Part shown: piece after piece, positions 25,814-33,711 of the stretch | How the letters are laid out: the number at the start of each line of letters is the position of its first letter | Position numbering within the stretch: position 1 is the stretch's first letter | Source: Methylobacterium sp. WSM2598 | Lineage (GTDB): Bacteria > Pseudomonadota > Alphaproteobacteria > Rhizobiales > Beijerinckiaceae | DNA length: 64,000 bases | Assembly (NCBI RefSeq): GCF_000379105.1 | Contig: NZ_KB900609.1 | Span: 4,137,557-4,201,556 of the forward strand | Direction: 5' to 3' | Translations under genes and position numbers: made by a program | The notes under the pieces: generated by a model | Seen by the model: only the letters and a program-made list of their open reading frames with translations | Database searches by the model: none | Told to the model about the DNA's origin: nothing

Positions 25814-26608
25814 TCAGGGTGCCGCCGTCACCTTCCGCTTCCAGAGATCCCAGGCCCGCAGGTGGATCTGGTCGAGCGCCCTGTCGGCCTTCTCGGCCTC
25901 CTCGCGGTCGAGGAAGACCGGCGGCCCGTCGAGCGCCATCGCCTGGCTCTGAATGCGCGCATTCACCTCGGTGTAGACGGCCCGGAAGACCGCCAGCGGC
26001 AGGGTGGGGCCGACCACGACGTCCCCGTGGCCGCGCATCAGGGCGACCGCCTTGTCGCCCAGGGTCGCCGCGAGGGCGCGGCCGAGCCTGGAGTCGCGCA
26101 CCAGCATGTCGGTCTCCCCGCCCGCGCCGCGGATGTCGAAGACCGGCACCCCGGCGCCCAGGAAGGCGGCGATATGGTAGGCCGGCCGCAGGGGCGTCCG
26201 GGCGATGCCGAAGGGGATCACGGCCGGCGAGTGGCTGTGAACAACGGCGTGCACGTCGGGCCGGGCGCGGTAGATCTCGGCGTGGATGAACCGCTCCAGG
26301 AACACCGCCCGGCCGCGGGGATCGAGCGGGTTGCCGTCGAGGTCGAACTCCATGATGTCCGCGGCCGCGACGAGGGCCGGGGCCACCGAGCGCGACATCA
26401 GGAACCGGTTCGGGTCCTCGGGGTGCCGCACGCTGACATGGCCGAAACCGTCGACCACACCCTGGTCGGCGAGGATGCGGTTGGCGGCGACCAGATCCGC
26501 GACGAGGGCGGCGGGCGGCGCGGGCCCCGGCCGCTCCTGCGCGGCGCCCGCGCCCATGCCGAGCCAGGCCCACAGGGCGAGGCAGACCGCTCCGACGACC
26601 CCCTTCAT
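25814..26608 (-). CDS. Exported class II aldolase/adducin-family protein
   Basis: 264 residues. An N-terminal Sec signal peptide (VVGAVCLALWAWLGMGAGAA) precedes a complete aldolase II fold: ANRILADQGVVDGFGHVSVR, PNRFLMSRSVAPALV, the zinc site HAVVHSHSPAVIPFG, and MRGHGDVVVGPTL carrying the third His. The Zn ligands look intact, but the family is otherwise cytoplasmic (fuculose- and ribulose-phosphate aldolases), so a secreted member is unexpected; phosphorylated sugars are unlikely substrates there. Start at 26608 with a strong GGAGGAAGGAG. It belongs to the same minus-strand run as the FAH-like and CMD-like exported proteins. Confidence 0.83.
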   Translation of the reverse strand: MKGVVGAVCLALWAWLGMGAGAAQERPGPAPPAALVADLVAANRILADQGVVDGFGHVSVRHPEDPNRFLMSRSVAPALVAAADIMEFDLDGNPLDPRGRAVFLERFIHAEIYRARPDVHAVVHSHSPAVIPFGIARTPLRPAYHIAAFLGAGVPVFDIRGAGGETDMLVRDSRLGRALAATLGDKAVALMRGHGDVVVGPTLPLAVFRAVYTEVNARIQSQAMALDGPPVFLDREEAEKADRALDQIHLRAWDLWKRKVTAAP

Positions 26609-26760
26609 GGGCGGGCTCCTTCCTCCCCGGGGCGGCCGTGACCCGGCGCGCGTGGGGCCGCGCAGGACGGCACCTGCGAGCGTGGCGTGTTCAGACCGAG
26701 GATCAGCGTATTCCCGGTTGAGTCAACCGGGCCGCCGCGGCGGGGCGAGCCCCGCGCGGC

Positions 26761-27414
26761 TCACGGCTCGCCCGGCTTGAAGGGCGGCTCCTTGCCGGGC
26801 GGCACGCCCTCCTCGGCCATGCTGAGCAGCATCGCCACCGTGACGTAGGTGCCGGTCAGGGCCGTGAGGTCGACCACGCCCTGCTCGCCCAGCACGGCCT
26901 TCGCCCGCGCGAAGGTCTCGTCCGAGACCGCGTGCTTGGTGGAGAGCTCCATGCAGAAATCGTAGACCGCCTCCTCGTCGGGCTTCATGCCCCGCGGGCG
27001 CCGATTGGCCTTGAGATCGGCCGCGACCTCCTCGGACAGGCCCGCCTTGAGGGCCAGCGGATGATGCGCGTACCACTCGACCTGCGAGCGCCAGAGCCGC
27101 CCCGTGATCAGGATCGCGAACTCGTTCAGCCGCGTCGGCACCGAGGTGTGCCAGCGCAGGTAGTCGAGGAGGTCGTACATCCGCTGCGCCATCTCGGGAC
27201 TGCGGATCATCGGGTTGTAGGGGCCGGCGAGCCCGACGCTGGAGATCTTCATGATCTTCTCGCCGAGCGGGCGCTGCTGGTCGGTGAGGGTCTCCAGCGT
27301 GAGTTGCGGGAAGCGCGGCTCCCTGCCGAGGGCCGGCGCCCGCGCCTGCCAGGCGGTCAGCCCGCCCGCCCCGAGCCCGGCGAGGAGCACGAATCCCACG
27401 AGGTTGCGTCGCAT
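26761..27414 (-). CDS. Exported carboxymuconolactone decarboxylase-fold protein
   Basis: 217 residues. A hydrophobic N-terminus (NLVGFVLLAGLGAGGLTAWQ) acts as signal or anchor. The CMD/AhpD helical fold follows: GPYNPMIRSPEMAQRMYDLL, RLNEFAILITGRLWRSQVEW, HHPLALKAGLSEEVAADLKA, and a C-terminal LTALTGTYVTVAMLLSM. The AhpD redox CxxC pair is absent, so it belongs to the gamma-CMD-like lactone decarboxylase branch rather than the peroxidase branch. Export is atypical. First gene of the five-gene run of exported products; GGGAGGA precedes the ATG at 27414. Confidence 0.82.
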   Translation of the reverse strand: MRRNLVGFVLLAGLGAGGLTAWQARAPALGREPRFPQLTLETLTDQQRPLGEKIMKISSVGLAGPYNPMIRSPEMAQRMYDLLDYLRWHTSVPTRLNEFAILITGRLWRSQVEWYAHHPLALKAGLSEEVAADLKANRRPRGMKPDEEAVYDFCMELSTKHAVSDETFARAKAVLGEQGVVDLTALTGTYVTVAMLLSMAEEGVPPGKEPPFKPGEP

Positions 27415-28229
27415 CGGCCTGTCCTCCCTGGCGCGGGCCCGTCGGGATGCGGGCCGCGCGCGACGCGGGCCCGCCGGAATGCGGGCTCCGCGCCGGCATA
27501 AGGTCGACCGCGTGGCAGCCGATGTCCAGCCGGCCGCCGCCGCGCGGGCGCCGGCGGGCGGGGCAGGCCGGACAGCAGCATGCCGGCAGGCAGGGTCCAT
27601 CGCCGGATCAGCCGCTCGATCATGCGGGCGGCCCCGGACGATCACGCGATCACAGGATCGGATTTCATGGGGTACGGCTTTACCGCCACCTGCCTCTGGG
27701 GCATTCCTGCGGCCGAGGCAGGAGCCAGGGCCGTCGCCCCCGTGGCGGTGCCTTCCCGCGGGCGGCGCCCCGCCCCTCCGCAACGGCTCCTTTCCCATTG
27801 TCCATGCCGGATGAAATTCGTCATTCGCCTTTCTCTCCCCCGTTTTTTCACTATATTCATCTGCCGATTTTGCGCGATGTCTCCGTAAATGAAATAATCT
27901 CGCAAGCTATTCATAGAATCATATGACTGAGATATATTTCTGATGATTCAAGCTTCGGCGCATGCCGACATGTGCGAAAGATCACGATTCTCGCCCCCGC
28001 GGCATTGACAAAACAGGCCCAATCGAGCAATACCGTGGCTGGTTCGAACGCTGTTTCTCAGCGTCGTGTTTTCGGATGCCCCAGGGGACATCCGTGGAGA
28101 TTTCACCGAGAGATCCGGCGCTCGCGACGCGGCAGAGGCCTCGCGGCCGTGCGGGCGCCTTCTTGGACGGCGGGTGGCCCGCGCCGCGCGGATCACTCTC
28201 GTCGCCCCTCACGGATCGGGAGTGCGCCC
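27415..28229. other. Long divergent intergenic region with an A+T-rich core
   Basis: About 815 bp with no gene supported by motif, composition or ribosome-binding site. 27828-27960 is strikingly A+T-rich for this genome (for example TAAATGAAATAATCTC and ACTGAGATATATTTC). This is the usual look of a promoter or silencer-bound region, or of imported DNA. A promoter candidate for the heme peroxidase lies at 28005-28033. Confidence 0.55.
28005..28033 (+). promoter_or_regulatory. Candidate sigma-70-type promoter for the heme peroxidase gene
   Basis: TTGACA, a 17-bp spacer, then CAATAC. The -35 is a full consensus match and the -10 is weak, as is common in alphaproteobacteria. The start codon is about 200 bp downstream, which would leave a long leader. 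Confidence 0.3.
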
Positions 28230-29816
28230 ATGGTGGATTCCGCCCGCGACACCAGCCGGGACGGCCTGCGCAACACGATCGAGACCTTCCTGCTCACGCG
28301 CGGCAGGCCGTTCTGGCAGGTCGCCAACCGGCAGCCCTGGCTCGCGCGCCTGTTGAACCGGCTGATCGTCGACAATGCCGTGCGCAAGGCGCCGATGCGG
28401 CCGCTGCGGCTCAGCACCATGGCACCCTACAGCTCCTGGTCGTCGCTCACCGACAGGACGTGGTTCTCGCGCTACGCGCCGCCCGGAGATCTCGACCCGC
28501 TGCCGCCCCTGGACGCGGTGGCGCGCCTCTTCGTGACGCGGCCGGAAGGGCCGCGCCTGTCGACCCGCTCGACCCTCCTGTTCCCGAGCTTCGCCCAATG
28601 GTTCACGGACGGGTTCCTGATGACGGACCCCGCCGATACCCGCCGCACCCGGACCAATCACCAGATCGACCTGAGCCAGATCTACGGGCTCACCGAGGCG
28701 GTGCAGGCGGCCCTGCGGCGGCGCAGCGAGGCCCGCGGGGAGCGCGGGCGGCTCCTCTCCGAGATGCACGGCGGCGAGGAATGGGCGCCGCGCCTCTTCG
28801 ACCCGGAGGGCCGGCGCGACCCGCGCTTCTCGGCCGTGCCCGATCCGGTGAAGATGCCCGACACGCTCCCGCCGGAGCGCAAGGCCACCCTCTTCGCCTT
28901 CGGGGGCGAGCGGGCCAACGCCACGCTCTTCACCGCGGCCATCAACACCCTGTTCCTGCGCGAGCACAACCGGCTCTGCGGCGTGCTCGAAGCCGCCGAG
29001 CCGGACTGGGACGACGAGCGGATCTTCCAGACCGCCCGCGCCATCAACATCGTCCAGCTGATCAAGGTCGTGGTCGAGGAGTACATCAACCACATCTCGC
29101 CCTACTGGTTCAGGCTGCTGGCCGACCCGACGCCCTGCTACGGCGCGCGATGGAACCGCGAGAACTGGATCCCGGTGGAGTTCAACCTGCTCTACCGGTG
29201 GCACAGCCTGGTGCCCGAGCGGGTGCGATGGCGGGACGGCGAGGTCCCGATGGCCGGCACCCGCTTCGGGAACGGGCCGCTCCTGGCGGAGGGACTCGGC
29301 GCGGCCCTGCACGCCGCCAGCGCGACCGAGGCGTGGCGCCTCGGCCTCTTCAACACCGCCGAGATGCTGCGGGAGGTCGAGCGGGCGAGCGTCCAGCAGG
29401 GCCGCACCAACCGGCTGGCGAGCTACAACGACTACCGGGAATTGATGAACTATCCCCGCATCACCCGCTTCGAGCAGATCAGCGGCGATCCGGACGTGGT
29501 GGCGGCCCTGCGGGACCTGTACGGGACGGTGGACCGGATCGAGTTCTTCGTCGGGCTCTTCGCCGAGGACCTGCCGCCGCGGGCGGCGGTGCCGCCGCTG
29601 ATCGGCCGCATGGTGGCGGCGGACGCGTTCTCGCACGCGCTGACCAACCCGCTCCTGTCGCCGCAGGTCTACAACGCGGACACGTTCACCCGGGCGGGCA
29701 TGGCCTGCATCGCCGAGACCTCCACGCTGCGGGACATCGCGGCCCGCAACCTGCCCGGGGGCGGCCGGGGGCTGCGCATCACGATGGACCACCCGCTCCA
29801 CCGCTCCTCCGCCTGA
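28230..29816 (+). CDS. Cyclooxygenase-like animal-type heme peroxidase
   Basis: 528 residues, no signal peptide. The family of prostaglandin H synthases and fatty-acid dioxygenases is recognisable from PSFAQWFTDGFLMTD, NHQIDLSQIYGLTEAV, LFLREHNRLCGVLEA, NIVQLIKVVVEEYINHISPY and VEFNLLYRWHSLVPE. In cyclooxygenases the last motif (EFNTLYHWHPL) holds the radical Tyr385 and the proximal heme His388; both are kept here as Tyr322 and His325. The distal peroxidase histidine of FAQHFTH is Asp127 here (FAQWFTD), while the distal Gln is kept. It may therefore oxygenate lipids but be weak as a peroxidase. ATG at 28230 follows GGGAG. The TGA stop begins an R1 repeat. Confidence 0.85.
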   Translation: MVDSARDTSRDGLRNTIETFLLTRGRPFWQVANRQPWLARLLNRLIVDNAVRKAPMRPLRLSTMAPYSSWSSLTDRTWFSRYAPPGDLDPLPPLDAVARLFVTRPEGPRLSTRSTLLFPSFAQWFTDGFLMTDPADTRRTRTNHQIDLSQIYGLTEAVQAALRRRSEARGERGRLLSEMHGGEEWAPRLFDPEGRRDPRFSAVPDPVKMPDTLPPERKATLFAFGGERANATLFTAAINTLFLREHNRLCGVLEAAEPDWDDERIFQTARAINIVQLIKVVVEEYINHISPYWFRLLADPTPCYGARWNRENWIPVEFNLLYRWHSLVPERVRWRDGEVPMAGTRFGNGPLLAEGLGAALHAASATEAWRLGLFNTAEMLREVERASVQQGRTNRLASYNDYRELMNYPRITRFEQISGDPDVVAALRDLYGTVDRIEFFVGLFAEDLPPRAAVPPLIGRMVAADAFSHALTNPLLSPQVYNADTFTRAGMACIAETSTLRDIAARNLPGGGRGLRITMDHPLHRSSA

Positions 29817-29944
29817 TCCGGGATCCGCTTGATCGAAGCGGATCCCGGATCCCGAGCCCGCGCGGCGCCTGAGCGCGGCGCCTGAGCGCAGCCGACATCC
29901 GCATCGCCGAAATGCGAGATGGCGAAGCGATCAACCGGATGGCG
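29815..29944. repeat. R1 hairpin repeat followed by an R3 segment
   Basis: A perfect 16-bp-arm hairpin (29815-29830 and 29836-29851, 5-nt loop) starts inside the TGA stop of the heme peroxidase. It is followed by GCGCGGCGCCTGAGCG twice, then by the R3 block CCGACATCCGCATCGCCGAA ... ATGGCGAAGCGATCAACCGG, which recurs inverted at 53.8 kb. The composite looks like repeats inserted next to repeats. Confidence 0.8.
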
Positions 29945-29974
29945 CATGAGGGGCCGCGGCGCGGGGCGCCCCGC

Positions 29975-31120
29975 TCAGGCGTAGAAGGCCTCGACCGCGG
30001 CCACGACCCGGGCGATCTCGCCCCCCGTCATGTTGAGGAAGAGCGGCAGCCGCACGAGGCGCGCGCTGACCGAATCCGTGACCGCGAGGCTCGACCCGGC
30101 CCGCCCGTGGCGCCGCCCGGCCGGCGCCGAATGGAGCGGCACGTAGTGGAAGGTGGCCTGGATGCCGCGCGCACCCAGATGCGCCAGGAGGCGGTTGCGG
30201 GTGTCCTCGTCGCGCGTCAGCAGCCAGAAGATGTGGCCGTTCGTCTGGGTGCCCGCCGCCTCCGGCAGGGTGACGAGGCCGCGCGCGGCGAGCGGGGCGA
30301 GGCCGGCCCGGTAGGCGTCGCAGAGGGCGCGCCGCTCGTCGCAGATCGCCGCCGCGCGCTCGAGCTGGGCCAGCAGGAACGCCGACACGATCTCGCTCGG
30401 GCCGTAGGAGGAGCCGACATCCTGCCACGTGTACTTGTCGACCTCGCCCCTCAGGAAGCGGCTGCGGTCGGTGCCCTTGTCGCGCACGATCTCGGCGCGC
30501 GCGGCGAGGCGGGGGTCGTTGACAAGGAGCGCGCCGCCCTCGCCGGCGATCACGTTCTTGGTCTCGTGGAACGACAGGCAGCCGAGATGCCCGATCGTGC
30601 CGAGGGGCCGCGCCCCGTCCCGCGCCAGATGGGCGTGGGCGGCATCCTCCACCACCACGAGCCCGCGCGCGTTCGCCACCGCCATGACGGCGTCCATCGC
30701 GCAGGCCCGCCCGGCATAGTGGACGACCGCGATCGCCCTGGTGCGGGGGGTGAGCGCGCCCTCGATGAGGCGCTCGTCGATGTTGAGGGTGTCGGGCCTG
30801 ATGTCGACGAAGACCGGCGTGGCGCCGCGCAGCACGAAGGCGGTGGCGGTGGCCGAGAAGGTGAAGGAGGGCATCACGACCTCGTCGCCGGGCCCGATCT
30901 CCGCCAGGATCGCGGCCATCTCCAGGGCGGCCGTGCAGGAATGCGTCAGCAGCGCCCGGTGCGTGCCGAGTTCGGCCTTGAGCCACTCCTCGCAGCGCTG
31001 CGTGTACGGCCCGCCCCCCGCCATGCTGCCGTTGCGCAGGACATCCGCGATGTAGTCGAACTCCCGCCCGACCACCGTGGGGCGCCCGAACGGGATCCTG
31101 GACTCGGACTCGATCGTCAT
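29975..31120 (-). CDS. wecE: WecE/RffA-type dTDP-4-keto-6-deoxyglucose 4-aminotransferase
   Basis: 381 residues (Escherichia coli WecE 376). A PLP enzyme of the DegT/DnrJ family that makes dTDP-4-amino-4,6-dideoxygalactose for surface glycans. It matches WecE block by block: IPFGRPTVVGREFDYIADVL, LLTHSCTAALEMAAILAEIG, EVVMPSFTFSATATAFVLRG, RAIAVVHYAGRACAMDAVMA, the PLP-lysine motif GCLSFHETKNVIAGEGGAL and DKGTDRSRFLRGEVDKYTW. The start at 31120 gives the family N-terminus. No other sugar-nucleotide or glycosyltransferase gene is nearby, so it is an orphan whose product must feed a pathway encoded elsewhere. Confidence 0.9.
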   Translation of the reverse strand: MTIESESRIPFGRPTVVGREFDYIADVLRNGSMAGGGPYTQRCEEWLKAELGTHRALLTHSCTAALEMAAILAEIGPGDEVVMPSFTFSATATAFVLRGATPVFVDIRPDTLNIDERLIEGALTPRTRAIAVVHYAGRACAMDAVMAVANARGLVVVEDAAHAHLARDGARPLGTIGHLGCLSFHETKNVIAGEGGALLVNDPRLAARAEIVRDKGTDRSRFLRGEVDKYTWQDVGSSYGPSEIVSAFLLAQLERAAAICDERRALCDAYRAGLAPLAARGLVTLPEAAGTQTNGHIFWLLTRDEDTRNRLLAHLGARGIQATFHYVPLHSAPAGRRHGRAGSSLAVTDSVSARLVRLPLFLNMTGGEIARVVAAVEAFYA

Positions 31121-31466
31121 CCACCGCACGTTCCGTACCCCTGTTGCGCCGGGTATCGAGCAACGACAGCGCAGCGTCAATCCATCCAAGCTGTCCCGGT
31201 CTGCCTTATGTGGGGACGATCGCCCCGGTCCCGCCGCACCTGGGCCGTTGGGACGCGGATGAGAGTCAGTTTCGATCAGCATTTTTCCGGCAGACGAACC
31301 GGCCGAGATAGCGGAGTGACTGCTTTGATGCGACATCGCGACTGGATACGACTTTTCGTCTAGGGCATCGTCGGCGCGAAATCCGGAATGAGACCGCCGG
31401 ATATCCATCCTCGGCGCGCGCCGGCGGCGCTCACCCGGGACCGGCGCGGGGGCGAGGCCCCGGGCC
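31121..31466. other. Intergenic region upstream of wecE
   Basis: About 346 bp. Moderately A+T-richer DNA at 31255-31385 (TCAGTTTCGATCAGCATTTT) is the likely promoter side for leftward wecE transcription. I see no gene, long repeat or clear terminator. Confidence 0.4.
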
Positions 31467-32291
31467 TCAGGGTCCCCCGGGTCCCGAGAGCCAGGCTTCG
31501 ACGAGCCGGCCCACCGCCTCGGCGGCCGGCGCGGCGGCGCGCTTGGTCTCGGCATGGGTCGGGCTGCCGCCGTGCAGGCCGGCCGCGTGGTTGGTGACGA
31601 TCGAGAGCGCGGCGACCCGCAGGCCGAGGAAGCGGGCGAGGATCACCTCCGGCACCGTCGACATCCCGACGAGGTCCGCGCCGAGGAGCCCGGCCATGCG
31701 GATCTCGGCCGGCGTCTCGAAGCTCGGGCCGGAGAACCACGCGTAGATGCCCGCGTGGAGGGGAATCCCCGCCCGCGCGGCGGCCCGCCGCAGGCCGTCC
31801 TGCAGGCCCGGATCGTAGGCGTCGACCATGGGCACGAAGCGGGCGTCGGAGGGCTCGCCGATCAGGGGGTTGAGGCCCGACAGGTTGAGATGGTCGGTGA
31901 TGAGCGCCAGGGCCCCGGGGCCGGCCTCCTCGCGCAGCGACCCGGCCGCGTTGGTGAGAAGGAGGGGCGGGCCCCCCAGCGCCGCCAGGGTGGCGAGCGG
32001 CACCCGCATGGCGGCGGCATCGCCCCGCTCGTAGGGATGGACCCGGCCCGCGAAGAGCAGCACGGGCCGGCCCGCGAGCGTGCCCGCCACGAGCCGCCCG
32101 GCATGGCCCGAGACGCCGGAGAGCGGGAAATGCGGGATCTCGTCGTAGGGGAGGATGCGGGGCGACGCGATCCGCTCCGCGAGGGGGCCGAGGCCGGTGC
32201 CGGCCACGATGGCGAGCGCGAAGGGACCCGCGACGCCGCGGGCGCGCAGCGCGGCGGCGGCCGCGGCGGCGCGGGGATCGGGCGAGCTCAC
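31467..32291 (-). CDS. punA: Purine nucleoside phosphorylase (trimeric type)
   Basis: 274 residues. It cleaves purine nucleosides with phosphate in salvage. Motifs: LAIVAGTGLGPLAERI (phosphate loop), VSGHAGRLVAGTLAGRPVLL, GRVHPYERGDAAAMRVPLAT, LLLTNAAGSLREEAGPG, ISDHLN-like ITDHLNLSGLNPL, FSGPSFETPAEIRM, GADLVGMSTVPEVILARFLG and the base-contact SIVTNHAAGL. These define the low-molecular-mass class. GTG start at 32291 overlaps the cytidine deaminase stop (GTGA), so the two are translationally coupled as a nucleoside-salvage pair. Confidence 0.92.
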   Translation of the reverse strand: MSSPDPRAAAAAAALRARGVAGPFALAIVAGTGLGPLAERIASPRILPYDEIPHFPLSGVSGHAGRLVAGTLAGRPVLLFAGRVHPYERGDAAAMRVPLATLAALGGPPLLLTNAAGSLREEAGPGALALITDHLNLSGLNPLIGEPSDARFVPMVDAYDPGLQDGLRRAAARAGIPLHAGIYAWFSGPSFETPAEIRMAGLLGADLVGMSTVPEVILARFLGLRVAALSIVTNHAAGLHGGSPTHAETKRAAAPAAEAVGRLVEAWLSGPGGP

Positions 32292-32695
32292 GCCCCGGCC
32301 CCGAGATTGTCCGGGCCGAACGAGGCGGGCAGCAGGGCGTCCAAGGTGAAGCTGCGCCGCACGCCCGCGGGCCCCGCCACGTGGATGGGCGTGTCCGGCG
32401 CGGCGAATTCCCGGATGCGCTGGCGGCAGGCGCCGCAGGGGGTCACCAGCGCCTCGCCGTCCCCGAGCACCAGCATCGCCGCGATGCGCCGTCCCCCGCT
32501 CGCCACCATGGCGGCGATGGCGCCGGCCTCCGCGCAGGTGCCGACCGGGTAGGCCGCGTTCTCGACGTTGCAGCCGGCATGGATCGCCCCGGTCTCGTCC
32601 AGGAGGGCGGCGCCGACGCGGAAGCGCGAGTAGGGCGCGTGGGCCCGGGCCTGCACGGCCCGGGCGGCGGCGAAGAGGGCGTCGGTGGCGGTCAT
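32288..32695 (-). CDS. cdd: Cytidine deaminase
   Basis: 135 residues, homotetramer size. It deaminates cytidine and deoxycytidine to the uridines. The active site is complete: NVENAAYPVGTCAEAGAI with Cys54 and the proton-shuttling Glu56, and VTPCGACRQRIREF with Cys87 and Cys90, the three-cysteine zinc site of tetrameric enzymes. APYSRFRVGAALL is the conserved N-terminal substrate strand. It is the first gene of the cdd-punA pair; ATG at 32695. Confidence 0.95.
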   Translation of the reverse strand: MTATDALFAAARAVQARAHAPYSRFRVGAALLDETGAIHAGCNVENAAYPVGTCAEAGAIAAMVASGGRRIAAMLVLGDGEALVTPCGACRQRIREFAAPDTPIHVAGPAGVRRSFTLDALLPASFGPDNLGAGA

Positions 32696-32834
32696 GCGGT
32701 CGGCGAGCTCGGAGGCGGGCCCGATGATTGCCCGGGACGAGGGGGCGCTGTCGAGCCCCGCGCGGCCGCGGCCGCGGCCAGGGCCCGTCCCGGGCGCGAC
32801 GGCCGCTTCCCGCTCCTCCGGCGGCCGCTTGCCG

Positions 32835-33689
32835 CTACTCGGCCCGCGGCCGCGTGCTCTCGCGGAACGGATGGGCCGGGTAGGTGCCGATGAGGCGCAG
32901 CTCCCGCGAGAAGTAGGCGAGCTCGTCGAGGGCGCGGCGCAGGGGCGGCTCCTCGGGATGGCCGTCGACCTCGGCGTAGAACTGCGTCGCGGTGAACTGG
33001 CCCTCGACCATGTAGCTCTCGAGCTTGGTCATGTTGACGCCGTTGGTGGCGAAGCCCCCGAGCGCCTTGTAGAGCGCGGCCGGCAGGTTGCGGACCCGGA
33101 ACACGAAGCTCGTCACGCAGGGCCCGCTCTCGGGCGGGGGCACGGACGGCTCGCGGGCGACCACCACGAAGCGCGTCGTGTTGTGGGCCTCGTCCTCCAC
33201 GTCCTGCTCGACGATGGTGAGCCCGTAGATCTCGGCCGCGAGGCGCGGCGACAGGCTCGCGCGGGTCGGATCGCCGATCTGGGCGACCTCGCGGGCGGCG
33301 CCGGCCGTGTCGCCCGCCACCACCGGCTTCAGGCCGCGGCGGCGGACCACCTTGCGGCACTGGCCGAGGGCGTGGACGTGGCTGTGGACGCTGCGCAGAG
33401 CCTCCGGATCGGCGCCCGGCAGCGCCATCAGCTGAAAATGGATCGGCAGGAACTGCTCGCCCACGATGTGCAGCCCGGAGGCCGGGAGCAGGTGGTGGAT
33501 GTCCGCGACCCGGCCCGCGATGGAATTCTCGATCGGGATCATGCCGAGATCGGCGCTGCCGTCCGCCACGGCCGCGAAGGCGTCCTCGAAGGTGGGGCAG
33601 GGCAGCGGCGTCCAGTCCGGATAGGCTTCGGCGCAGATGATGTGCGAGTTCGCGCCGGGCTCGCCCTGGTAGGAGATCGTGCGGGTCAT
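32835..33689 (-). CDS. pheA: Prephenate dehydratase
   Basis: 284 residues, monofunctional (no chorismate mutase domain). It converts prephenate to phenylpyruvate in phenylalanine synthesis. The catalytic domain runs about 1-180 with ISYQGEPGANSHIICAEAYP, IPIENSIAGRVADIHHLL and the active-site motif HNTTRFVVVAREP. The ACT regulatory domain runs about 190-275 with SFVFRVRNLPAALYKALGGF, NMTKLESYM and the second-half motif EGQFTATQFYAEVDGH, so allosteric control by phenylalanine is expected. 22 bp downstream of kdsB on the same strand; the cycM/kdsB/pheA neighbourhood recurs in Hyphomicrobiales. Confidence 0.95.
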   Translation of the reverse strand: MTRTISYQGEPGANSHIICAEAYPDWTPLPCPTFEDAFAAVADGSADLGMIPIENSIAGRVADIHHLLPASGLHIVGEQFLPIHFQLMALPGADPEALRSVHSHVHALGQCRKVVRRRGLKPVVAGDTAGAAREVAQIGDPTRASLSPRLAAEIYGLTIVEQDVEDEAHNTTRFVVVAREPSVPPPESGPCVTSFVFRVRNLPAALYKALGGFATNGVNMTKLESYMVEGQFTATQFYAEVDGHPEEPPLRRALDELAYFSRELRLIGTYPAHPFRESTRPRAE

Positions 33690-33711
33690 CGGGAGGGACG
33701 CGGCCTTCTGG

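Noticed and set aside
27580..27888. Small plus-strand open frame in the long intergenic gap
   Set aside because: No ribosome-binding site, no domain, and it crosses from GC-rich to A+T-rich DNA without a change in reading-frame signal.
28043..28060. GGTTCGAACGCTG resembling a tRNA T-loop
   Set aside because: No matching acceptor stem, D-arm or anticodon arm around it; chance match.
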